In this document: one piece after another, positions 1 through 5,827 of the stretch | Position numbering within the stretch: the stretch's first letter is position 1 | Layout of the letters: the number at the start of each line of letters is the position of its first letter | Assembly: GCA_910583845.1 (NCBI GenBank) | Contig: CAJUAB010000051.1 | Location: forward strand, 1-8,917 | Direction: 5' to 3' | Length of the DNA: 8,917 nt | Source: an uncultured Acetatifactor sp. | Lineage (GTDB): Bacteria; Bacillota; Clostridia; Lachnospirales; Lachnospiraceae | Translations under genes and position numbers: made by a program | The notes under the pieces: generated by a model | Databases searched by the model: none | What the model was told of the DNA's origin: nothing | What the model saw: only the letters and a program-made list of their open reading frames with translations

Positions 1-5
1 TTATT

Positions 6-34
6 AGATTACCACACACTTTCTCTGTTGTCAA
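6..34 (-). promoter_or_regulatory. Strong sigma-A type promoter reading out of the left edge
   Basis: On the minus strand a perfect TTGACA (29-34) is followed after exactly 17 bp by TAATCT (6-11). TGG sits just before the -10, giving an extended -10 (TGnTAATCT). Phased A-tracts lie immediately upstream and could act as an UP element or bent DNA. The start site would fall at or just beyond position 1, so the driven gene lies outside the window to the left. The promoter is read directly from the sequence; what it drives is unknown. Confidence 0.75.
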
Positions 35-36
35 CA

Positions 37-109
37 CCTTTTTGGAAATTTTTTTACATTTTTTTCAGTCTTTTTTTCAGTCTCTTTTTTTCAGTCTCTT
101 TTCAGTTTT
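37..109. repeat. T-tract tandem repeat (phased A-tracts on minus strand)
   Basis: A run of T-tracts at 39-43, 49-55, 59-65, 71-77, 85-91, 99-102 and 106-109 is separated by CAGTC or CAGTCTC, giving a decaying unit of about 12-14 bp (TTTTTTTCAGTCTC). Tract centres nearest the promoter are about 10-12 bp apart, close to one helical turn, which predicts intrinsic curvature upstream of the -35 box. On the minus-strand RNA this is A-rich, so it cannot be a U-tract terminator for the gene ending at 109. The repeat abuts that stop codon directly. Confidence 0.7.
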
Positions 110-609
110 CACAGAGAGAGGGCTGTAAACTCACTCATCAGGCTTTCTACGAATCGGGCAACCACATTATATTGATATATTTTGGTGAGCACTATACTTT
201 CCCTGGTATACTCTACAATCTGCTGCCCTATCATGCCCAGTCCGAAGTACATGATCAGAACATACACAATCTGTAAGGTCAAAATCACTTCCAGCACGCC
301 AAAGACCGCTCCAAAGATCTTATTGACTCCGTGGATCACCGGCAGCTTGGCAATCATTTTGGCGGAAAAGAGAACCACATTCAGAAGATGGTGTACTACA
401 CCCAGAAGGGCCATCAGCACCACTGCTATGATTACCCCCACCACCTCTTTCTCCATATAGCTGTGCAGCCCTTTGCTGATCAGCACAATCATAATCCCCA
501 TGACACAGAGCGTCACCAGGGAGACGATCTCCTTGACAATCCCTTTCTTATATCCGTCCGCAACCTTAAACAGCGCATATATCACCACCACAATCAACAT
601 AATATTCAT
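109..609 (-). CDS. CvpA family membrane protein
   Basis: The protein is 166 residues, close to the usual size of CvpA-like proteins (about 160-180). Four hydrophobic segments are visible at roughly residues 2-17, 26-45, 56-80 and 97-123. Family-like features are the DGYKKGIVKE turn after helix 1 and the small-residue pattern around KIFGAVFGVLE (residues 97-107) at the start of helix 4. CvpA was named for colicin V production in E. coli; in other bacteria the family is linked to envelope integrity and its biochemical role is unclear. The start ATG has a strong AAGGAGG (617-623) seven bases upstream. The gene lies 16 bases after the DUF5711-like gene, so the two are almost certainly co-transcribed and may act together at the membrane. 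No terminator follows it before the outward promoter at the window edge. Confidence 0.85.
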   Translation of the reverse strand: MNIMLIVVVIYALFKVADGYKKGIVKEIVSLVTLCVMGIMIVLISKGLHSYMEKEVVGVIIAVVLMALLGVVHHLLNVVLFSAKMIAKLPVIHGVNKIFGAVFGVLEVILTLQIVYVLIMYFGLGMIGQQIVEYTRESIVLTKIYQYNVVARFVESLMSEFTALSL

Positions 610-625
610 TGGTTCTCCTCCTTAG

Positions 626-1840
626 CTATTTCAGCTGTATCGTATCTATGGAATCGTTTGTCAATATCAGATATCTGTAACTGTTTCCCTGGGGAATCAT
701 CACCCTGACAGATTTGTCAAATTCTCCCTGAAACTTGACCACCCCGCCAAAAGTGTGAACCAGACATTCCTGCTCATTGTATACCGTAAAACTGTCCTGC
801 CCGAAAAAGAGCGAATCAAAGTCCTGGTTAAACAGATATTCTCCCACCTTCTCCCCGGTCCCCTGGTACACCTGTAATCTGTGCTGGGCTTCCGTGGAGT
901 TGTTTCGCAGCAGCACCCCCACATAATTCTCATTACTGTACACAGCCTGAATCTCTTCTTCATACAGATGGATATTGGTCACCTGGGGTATCTGCGTACC
1001 GCTGAAAAACAGCAGTCTGTCGTCCCCCAGCGCGTAAGCCGTTCCGTTGGACATAAAACGGATGAGGGGAATGATCGTGTCGGGATAGGTATATCCGTTC
1101 ACATAGTAATCACTCTTGCCTTCACCCACCTGACCAAAATTATAGAACGCAATCCTGGATTTTACCACTCCCGAGTCCACATAGACACAAGACAGCCCCA
1201 GAAGCTCCCCGTTGGGAGAGAGTGAGAATGCCACCGGATAGCCGCTCTGGTTCATGGTCGTCTGGATCTCATAGTAATCGTTTTTGCCCGGATCATAAAT
1301 GTAGATCCATGTGATCCTTGTATCCGCTACCGCCACTGCCACCCGGCCTGTCTGGGCCACGGCGATACTGCGTATGGGCATGGTGGTGGAAATCTCCCCC
1401 AGCACCTTCTCCTGATCCAGTATATACACCTCTCGGCCATTGTAATCGCCTATCGCTGCCACATCCCCGCAGGTGGCAATGCACAGATCCTGCATTTCAT
1501 AGGTCTGGTTCCACAGGACATTGCCCCTGGCATCCGTGCAGTGGGCACCGTCATTACTGTAGGTCAGAATATTGTTTCCCAGCGGAATGCTGGTCGTTCC
1601 GTTTACCACCGTCGTCTCAACAGTGTGAACCACCTCATAGGATGTATAGATGTGGTTCCTGTACTGTATTACCACCAGGACAATCAGCGCGATCAGGGCT
1701 GCGGCCACCAACGCGATCCGATACACATGGGACAGGCGGTAATGCCGGATTTTCTGCTGGTAATCAACCTGTCCCTTCTCCCGTTTTTCCCGCTTCTCCC
1801 TTTTCTCCTTTTCCCGATTAAAATACCGAATATCTGCCAT
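626..1840 (-). CDS. DUF5711-like single-pass membrane protein, large extracytoplasmic domain
   Basis: The protein is 404 residues from the chosen start. Residues 9-22 are a charged Lys/Arg/Glu run built from repeated KRE triplets, residues 42-60 are one hydrophobic helix, and the remaining about 340 residues should lie outside the membrane (basic side inward). The outer part is rich in short beta-type stretches with repeated G-x-x-x-A-I-G/Y-I-x-D patterns, which suggests a beta-propeller-like fold; this is inference. I recognise it as resembling the DUF5711 family of Clostridia, of unknown function. The chosen ATG (1838-1840) has GAGGG six bases upstream. In-frame alternatives are ATG at 1853-1855 and GTG at 1859-1861, adding five or seven residues with weaker ribosome sites. 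It is followed 16 bases later by the CvpA-family gene, and preceded by an unusual long leader. Confidence 0.75.
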   Translation of the reverse strand: MADIRYFNREKEKREKREKREKGQVDYQQKIRHYRLSHVYRIALVAAALIALIVLVVIQYRNHIYTSYEVVHTVETTVVNGTTSIPLGNNILTYSNDGAHCTDARGNVLWNQTYEMQDLCIATCGDVAAIGDYNGREVYILDQEKVLGEISTTMPIRSIAVAQTGRVAVAVADTRITWIYIYDPGKNDYYEIQTTMNQSGYPVAFSLSPNGELLGLSCVYVDSGVVKSRIAFYNFGQVGEGKSDYYVNGYTYPDTIIPLIRFMSNGTAYALGDDRLLFFSGTQIPQVTNIHLYEEEIQAVYSNENYVGVLLRNNSTEAQHRLQVYQGTGEKVGEYLFNQDFDSLFFGQDSFTVYNEQECLVHTFGGVVKFQGEFDKSVRVMIPQGNSYRYLILTNDSIDTIQLK

Positions 1841-2090
1841 CCTGTTCCCTCGCATGTACACCCTGCTCTTTTTCCAGTATGCCCTGCTCTTACGCGTCCG
1901 GCGCGTATTTCCGGAGCGTGTTTGAAAATCGCTTTCCCCGGGATATGCGTCACAGTCTGTGGAAGATTTGTGCCGGATTCAGGAGACGCAGCGGCCCGCG
2001 TTGCCTGTATTTGGCGCAAATATCCCGCAAATGCGGGGACGCGGTTTCCCGCGCGTTGCATTTCATAAAAAGACGCAGGACATTTTGCTC
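1841..2090 (-). other. Gene-free, hairpin-rich leader or dispersed element before the DUF5711-like gene
   Basis: This stretch lies between the LysM gene and the DUF5711-like gene and is visibly more GC-rich than the other intergenic regions. Read on the minus strand it contains CGCGG-GAAA-CCGCG (2040-2053, a GNRA tetraloop hairpin), CCCGC-ATTT-GCGGG (2024-2037), the inverted repeat CACAG-A-CTGTG (1951-1961) and TACGCG-CCGGA-CGCGTA (1891-1907). A competing TCCGG/CCGGA pair joins 1911-1915 to 1897-1901. A direct repeat, CCCTGCTCTT on the plus strand, occurs at 1861-1870 and 1882-1891. No hairpin has a U-run, so none is an intrinsic terminator. It could be a cis-acting leader RNA or a copy of a dispersed intergenic repeat. 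An open reading frame crosses it, but its composition and extension out of frame into the next gene argue against coding. Confidence 0.5.
1891..1907 (-). promoter_or_regulatory. Perfect inverted repeat, 51 bases before the DUF5711-like start
   Basis: TACGCG and CGCGTA flank a five-base loop, giving six perfect pairs in DNA or RNA. The loop sequence can instead pair with 1911-1915, so two structures are mutually exclusive. It could be an operator or part of a leader RNA; the sequence alone does not decide. Confidence 0.35.
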
Positions 2091-2099
2091 ATTATAGCA
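2091..2099 (-). promoter_or_regulatory. Extended -10 promoter for the DUF5711-cvpA pair
   Basis: TGC-TATAAT is a perfect extended -10 located 9 bases beyond the stop of the LysM gene. No good -35 hexamer is present 16-18 bp upstream (TACTCC at 17 bp), which is tolerated by extended -10 promoters. The predicted start near 2084 gives a leader of about 245 bases before the DUF5711-like ATG, covering the hairpin-rich stretch. Confidence 0.5.
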
Positions 2100-2108
2100 C
2101 ACTTTTTT

Positions 2109-3602
2109 CTAGGGGAGTAGAATTTTTTGTCCGACCTGAATATTATCCGGGTTGGATATTCCGTTCAATTCACAGATCGCCCGCACATAGCTGTCATTTC
2201 CATACTGCCTGGTACTGATCCCGATCAGGGTATCTCCCGGCTGAATTACATAACTGGCCTGCTGCGCCTGCTGCTGGGCCTCGATCTCCGCGATGGAAGG
2301 CCCCTGGGTGGGAATCTCCTGCGGCTGCGCGTCCGCCGCGTTTTCCCCCGGCCCTGCGCCCGGGTTCAGTGACTCCACAGACTGTCCCCCCTGATTTTGC
2401 CCCGCCTCCTGGCCCTGGCTTTCTTCCTGACCTTGACCGCTTCCCTGTTCCGAGCCGGTTTTGTCTCCCTGGCTTTGTCCGTTTTCCTGTCCCGATATGG
2501 CTCCCTGTTCCGGACGATTCCCCTGCCCGTTTTCCTGCTCCGGGCCGCTTCCCTGTCCTGCATTCTGCGTCTGTCCGCTTTCCTGCCCTGTGTTCTGCAC
2601 CTGTCCTGGGCTGCTTTCCCCTGCGTTCTGCCCGATGCCGCTCTCCCCCGTATTCTGCCCGGCTCCGGTCTCTCCCTGTCCGTTTTCCTCATTCTGCTGT
2701 GGCTGTCCCGTCACAGCCTGTCCCGACACTGCCGTGGCATCCCTGTTTTCCTGTAGTATGGCATCCGCCAGACTGTTCTCCGCCATCAACGTACCGGAGT
2801 TATGGATCTCTCCCGCGGCATCCTCCGGGGCGGAAGCATCTGTCTCCGGCTGGTCGTCCGTAAGCTGTGCCCACAGCTGTTTTGCCCGTTCCTCTATGGT
2901 CCCGTCCTCGCCGTCTCTGGTGACAGCCGCCACCCCGATCAGGCACAGCACCGCAAACACTGCCGCGGCGGACATCCGCATCATTTTCAAAGAGCTGGTC
3001 TGAGCGACGTTTTGGACATTTTTCCCGGTCTGCTTTTCAGGCTTGTCCGACACGATTTTTGTGTGGGCCGCAGGTGTTTTTTTCTGCCCGTACTGGCTGC
3101 GACGCTCTTCCTGTTTAGCCCTGGCCCGGTCGTATTTCTCCTGTCCGAACTGTTCCGGTTCATGCTCCTGCGGTTTATTTTCCACCATGTAGGCCAGCAT
3201 ACTGTCATTTTTTTCATAGAAGCAGGCATATCCTTTTATGTACCGGCAGGTATCCTGTTCCTGAATGTGCATGCCCTCCACCATCTCGCCGTCAAAAATA
3301 TGGTAGCCCAGAAACACGTATTCCGGAAAATAGCGCTGGCGCAGCCGCTCCACTTCCTGGTTCTGAGCCTGGGATAAGTGGCGCACCTCCTTGCTGATGG
3401 AAAGAATCTGGCATGCCCCGTAGATAAAAAAATACGACAGACTCTGTTCCCTGGCATATCTGCCATACAGAGCGATGGTCAGTCCTTTTCCTTCCGCCTG
3501 CCTGCAGAGCTGCTTCATGTAAGAGACCACATAATCCTCCACATAGACCTTGCAGGTGCGGTCCGCTTCCCCGATTTGCGTAATATTTTTTGGTAATTCC
3601 AT
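2109..3602 (-). CDS. Single-pass membrane protein with C-terminal LysM domain
   Basis: The protein is 497 residues. Residues 1-145 form a folded N-terminal domain I cannot assign: it has an alternating beta/helix pattern (KVYVEDYVVSYMKQL, LTIALYGRY, YVFLGYHIF, KGYACFYEKNDSMLAYMV) faintly reminiscent of JAB/MPN folds, but no metal-binding His-x-His signature. Residues 146-205 are charged, 208-227 are one transmembrane helix, and 294-430 are a Gln/Gly/Glu/Asn/Ser-rich spacer. Residues 450-497 are a clear LysM domain (YVIQPGDTL to VGQKILLP), which in this family binds N-acetylglucosamine polymers such as peptidoglycan. The inferred topology is N-terminus in the cytoplasm and LysM outside, tethering the membrane to the wall. 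The ATG at 3600-3602 is chosen because GGAGG (3610-3614) sits seven bases upstream; an in-frame GTG at 3615-3617 overlaps that site. The stop is TAG. Confidence 0.85.
   Translation of the reverse strand: MELPKNITQIGEADRTCKVYVEDYVVSYMKQLCRQAEGKGLTIALYGRYAREQSLSYFFIYGACQILSISKEVRHLSQAQNQEVERLRQRYFPEYVFLGYHIFDGEMVEGMHIQEQDTCRYIKGYACFYEKNDSMLAYMVENKPQEHEPEQFGQEKYDRARAKQEERRSQYGQKKTPAAHTKIVSDKPEKQTGKNVQNVAQTSSLKMMRMSAAAVFAVLCLIGVAAVTRDGEDGTIEERAKQLWAQLTDDQPETDASAPEDAAGEIHNSGTLMAENSLADAILQENRDATAVSGQAVTGQPQQNEENGQGETGAGQNTGESGIGQNAGESSPGQVQNTGQESGQTQNAGQGSGPEQENGQGNRPEQGAISGQENGQSQGDKTGSEQGSGQGQEESQGQEAGQNQGGQSVESLNPGAGPGENAADAQPQEIPTQGPSIAEIEAQQQAQQASYVIQPGDTLIGISTRQYGNDSYVRAICELNGISNPDNIQVGQKILLP
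2313..2723 (-). repeat. Low-complexity repeat tract encoding the Q/G/E-rich spacer
   Basis: Residues 294-430 of the LysM protein are imperfect repeats of short units such as GQNAGES, GQNTGES, TQNAGQGSG and EQENGQG. On the plus strand the DNA shows recurring pieces like TTCTGC, CTGTCC and TTCCTG. The tract is likely a flexible wall-spanning spacer. Such tracts can change length by slippage, so copy number may differ between strains. Confidence 0.7.
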
Positions 3603-3732
3603 AAAAACACCTCCCACTCCTATGCTTTCCAGCCGATATCAGCTATAAATATAGCACGGGTATGAGAGGTATTTTAGCGTTCCTTGTCGTGTGGATTGAA
3701 AAACCCTTCGACATTTTTCTTATGATAAAAAA
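3603..3732 (-). other. Intergenic region between galM and the LysM gene
   Basis: The 130 bases hold the LysM ribosome site, a candidate extended -10 promoter and a near-palindrome. After the galM stop there is only a weak A/T pairing (GAAAAA with TTTTTC, ten-base loop) and a five-base TGTCG/CGACA repeat, neither followed by a proper U-run. I therefore do not call a terminator for galM here. Confidence 0.5.
3648..3656 (-). promoter_or_regulatory. Candidate extended -10 promoter for the LysM gene
   Basis: TGC-TATATT on the minus strand matches an extended -10. No convincing -35 lies upstream (TAAAAT at 17 bp). The implied leader is about 40 bases. Just downstream, 3631-3644 forms the near-palindrome AGCTGATATCGGCT with one mismatched position on each side, placed where an operator could sit. 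Confidence 0.4.
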
Positions 3733-4773
3733 CTATTCAAAGCGGTATACGGTGACAGAATCATACTCCCTGTCCCCGCCAAATACACAGGAAGGAAATT
3801 CCGGCCTGTGGATGCTGTCCGGATAGTACTGTGTCTCCAGGCACAGTCCGCTTCTCTTCTCATAAAAGGCGCCGTCCTTCCCGGCCTGGGGAGTGATACA
3901 GTTGCCCGCGTAGAACTGGACGCCGGGCAGTGTGGAGTAGACCGCCATGCGTCGGCCGCTCCCGGGAGCAGTCAGCTCGGCAATCTTGTGGAGATTGCCG
4001 TCCCAGCCATCCACCACCCAGTTATGATCATATCCCTGGGTCAGCAGCAGCTGCTCGAAATCCGCGCCAATCTCTTTTCCCACGGTCTTGGGAAGGGTAA
4101 AGTCCATCACCGTGCCCTCCACGGGAGCGATTTCCCCGGTGGGAATGGCTCCCGCCACCACAGGCGTATAATGGGAGGCAAAAAGCTGCAGCTGATGCCC
4201 CTCGATACTTCCCGCCTTATGACCGTTCAGATTAAAGTATGTATGATTGGTGGGATTGAGGATCGTATTTCTGTCACTGCTGCCGTGGTAGTGCAGGGTC
4301 AGGCCGTTTTCCTCATCCAGCGTATAGGTCAGCCGCAGCACTTTATTGCCGGGAAAGCCCATGTTGCCATCAGAATCCCTGATGGTAAAAGTGACGCCGT
4401 TGTCCTCCACCCGGGCATCCCACAGCTGCTTGTGGTACCCCAGATCCATGTGGCTGTGCAGATTGTTAGGACCGTCATTCACGTCCACACGGTACGCGGT
4501 GCCGTCAATCTCAAAGCCTGCCCCAGCGATGCGGTTGGCGCTGGGGCCGATGGTCGCGCCGAAAAAGCACCCGTTGTCCAGATAGCCCTCCGCACTGTCA
4601 AACCCCAGAACCACATCCTCCAGCCCGCCGTTCTGATCCGGCACATATAAATTGACCAGGATAGCTCCCAGATCGGTGATTTCCGCTTTCATGCCCTTTT
4701 GATTCTCCAGGGTATAGAGCGTCACTTCTCTTCCCTGTGCGTCAGATCCAAACTTCCTTTTTGATATAGTCAT
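3733..4773 (-). CDS. galM: Galactose mutarotase (aldose 1-epimerase)
   Basis: The enzyme interconverts the alpha and beta anomers of galactose and other aldoses in the cytoplasm, the entry step of the Leloir pathway. The 346-residue length is normal. The family residues are present: Arg81 in GPSANRI, His106 in NNLHSH, the catalytic acid His177 in the signature NPTNHTYFNL, Asp249 in GYDHNWV, and the catalytic base Glu313 in LCLETQYYPDS. The ATG at 4771-4773 is chosen because AGGAGGT (4781-4787) lies seven bases upstream; a longer reading frame runs back into recR in another frame but adds a non-conserved 28-residue stretch. It begins 70 bases after recR with no terminator between, so co-transcription is likely. 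No other galactose gene is in the window, so its role may be general sugar anomer turnover. Confidence 0.95.
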   Translation of the reverse strand: MTISKRKFGSDAQGREVTLYTLENQKGMKAEITDLGAILVNLYVPDQNGGLEDVVLGFDSAEGYLDNGCFFGATIGPSANRIAGAGFEIDGTAYRVDVNDGPNNLHSHMDLGYHKQLWDARVEDNGVTFTIRDSDGNMGFPGNKVLRLTYTLDEENGLTLHYHGSSDRNTILNPTNHTYFNLNGHKAGSIEGHQLQLFASHYTPVVAGAIPTGEIAPVEGTVMDFTLPKTVGKEIGADFEQLLLTQGYDHNWVVDGWDGNLHKIAELTAPGSGRRMAVYSTLPGVQFYAGNCITPQAGKDGAFYEKRSGLCLETQYYPDSIHRPEFPSCVFGGDREYDSVTVYRFE

Positions 4774-4843
4774 ATCTTCCACCTCCTGTTCAGGGCCGCC
4801 TGCCTTGTCCTGGCTTTGCTCCGGCAGGGCTTCCCCTTCTCCC

Positions 4844-5440
4844 CTATATTTCCACACGTCCTTCCAACGCTCTCAGCAGCGTTACCTCGTCGATATACTC
4901 CAGATCTCCGCCCACCGGCACACCGCTGGCAATTCTGGTCACCCGGACGCCCGTGGGTTTGATCAGCTTACTGATATACATGGCCGTAGTCTCTCCCTCC
5001 AGACTGGAATTGGTGGCAATGATCACTTCCTCCACCTCTTTCTCCAGGCGGGATATCAGTTCCTTCAGTCTGATATCATTCGGTCCGATTCCCAGCATGG
5101 GAGAAATGGCGCCGTGCAGCACATGATAGACTCCCTCGTATTTGCCGGTCTTTTCATAAGCCGCCAGATCCCGGACATTCTCCACCACCATAATGATCCG
5201 GTGGTTGCGCTTCGCGTTGGCGCACACCGGACAGATCTCCCGGTCCGTCAGCGTGTAACACTCACTGCAATATCTGACATTCTCCTTTGCCTCCACAATG
5301 GTCTGGGCCAGACGGTTTACCTTGTCCTTGGGCATGTTGATCAGGTGGAACGCCAGACGCTGGGCAGATTTGCCGCCTATCCCCGGCAGAGCCGCCAGCT
5401 CCTCTATTAACTTATTGATATGACCGCTGTACAACTCCAT
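4844..5440 (-). CDS. recR: Recombination protein RecR
   Basis: RecR works with RecO (and RecF) to load RecA on single-stranded DNA at gaps during recombinational repair. The 198-residue protein has the full architecture: an N-terminal helix-hairpin-helix (about residues 8-45, LAALPGIGGKSAQRLAFHL), a four-cysteine zinc site (Cys58, Cys61, Cys70, Cys73), a Toprim domain (about 81-175, with Glu87 and the ATNSSLEGE segment at 142-150) and the C-terminal GVPVGGDLEYIDE segment. The ATG overlaps the ybaB stop by one base (TGATG), with GGGAGG twelve bases upstream, a longer spacing than usual, so reinitiation after ybaB translation is likely important. It sits in the common dnaX-ybaB-recR block. Confidence 0.97.
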   Translation of the reverse strand: MELYSGHINKLIEELAALPGIGGKSAQRLAFHLINMPKDKVNRLAQTIVEAKENVRYCSECYTLTDREICPVCANAKRNHRIIMVVENVRDLAAYEKTGKYEGVYHVLHGAISPMLGIGPNDIRLKELISRLEKEVEEVIIATNSSLEGETTAMYISKLIKPTGVRVTRIASGVPVGGDLEYIDEVTLLRALEGRVEI

Positions 5441-5784
5441 CAGAACGGAAAACCTCCCAGGCCTCCGGTCATCTTGCCCATCAGGGCCTCATTGGCCTCA
5501 TCCGCCTGCTTCAGGGCTTCATTGGCGGCCGCCACGATCAGGTCCTGCAGCATCTCGATATCCTCAGGGTCCACCACCTCTTCGGTGAGTTTCACCTTCA
5601 GTACTTCCTTTTTGCCGGATACCGTAACTTCCACGGCGCCGCCGCCGGCAGATGCCGTGAACTCCCTGGTCTCCAGTTCCTTCTGCCCTTCCTCCATCTG
5701 ACGCTGCATGCGCTGCGCCTGCTTCATCAGATTATTCATATTGCCCGGCATCATACCGCCGGGATAGCCTCCACGTTTCGCCAT
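5440..5784 (-). CDS. ybaB: YbaB/EbfC family nucleoid-associated protein
   Basis: The protein is 114 residues, the normal size. The N-terminus is Gly/Met-rich (MAKRGGYPGGMMPGNMNNLM), followed by a helix (QAQRMQRQMEEGQKELETREF), a beta segment (FTASAGGGAVEVTVSGKKEVLKVKL, read at about residues 42-66), then helix-forming VVDPEDIEMLQDLIVAAANEAL and a Gly-rich tail. Family members are dimeric DNA-binding proteins with a tweezer-like fold. The ATG at 5782-5784 follows AGGAGG (5794-5799) by nine bases; an upstream in-frame extension of 33 residues overlaps the end of dnaX and is not family-like. The stop codon overlaps the recR start. Confidence 0.95.
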   Translation of the reverse strand: MAKRGGYPGGMMPGNMNNLMKQAQRMQRQMEEGQKELETREFTASAGGGAVEVTVSGKKEVLKVKLTEEVVDPEDIEMLQDLIVAAANEALKQADEANEALMGKMTGGLGGFPF

Positions 5785-5827
5785 GGGTTTGTTCCTCCTG
5801 CCTGAAATTCCGCATAAACTGCTGTTT

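Noticed and set aside
28..708. Several plus-strand open frames over the cvpA gene and edge
   Set aside because: They are antisense to a clear CvpA-family gene with a strong ribosome site, and their translations (Phe/Ser runs, His-rich) look non-coding.
1693..2061. 122-codon minus-strand frame covering the leader and the start of the DUF5711-like gene
   Set aside because: Its second half overlaps the DUF5711-like coding region in another frame, it lacks a good ribosome site, and the first half follows the GC-rich hairpins.
2369..3377. Long plus-strand frames over the LysM gene
   Set aside because: They are Pro/Ser/Cys-rich mirror images of the Gln/Gly/Glu repeat tract and are antisense to a gene with a clear LysM domain.
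3675..3732. Intrinsic terminator after galM
   Set aside because: Only weak A/T pairing and a five-base repeat with a long loop are present, without a following U-run.
3808..4650. 280-codon plus-strand open frame antisense to galM
   Set aside because: The minus strand encodes an intact mutarotase with all catalytic residues; the antisense frame shows no family motifs.
4774..4857. 28-residue N-terminal extension of galM overlapping recR
   Set aside because: Family proteins start near MTISKRKFG, and a strong ribosome site sits directly before that ATG.
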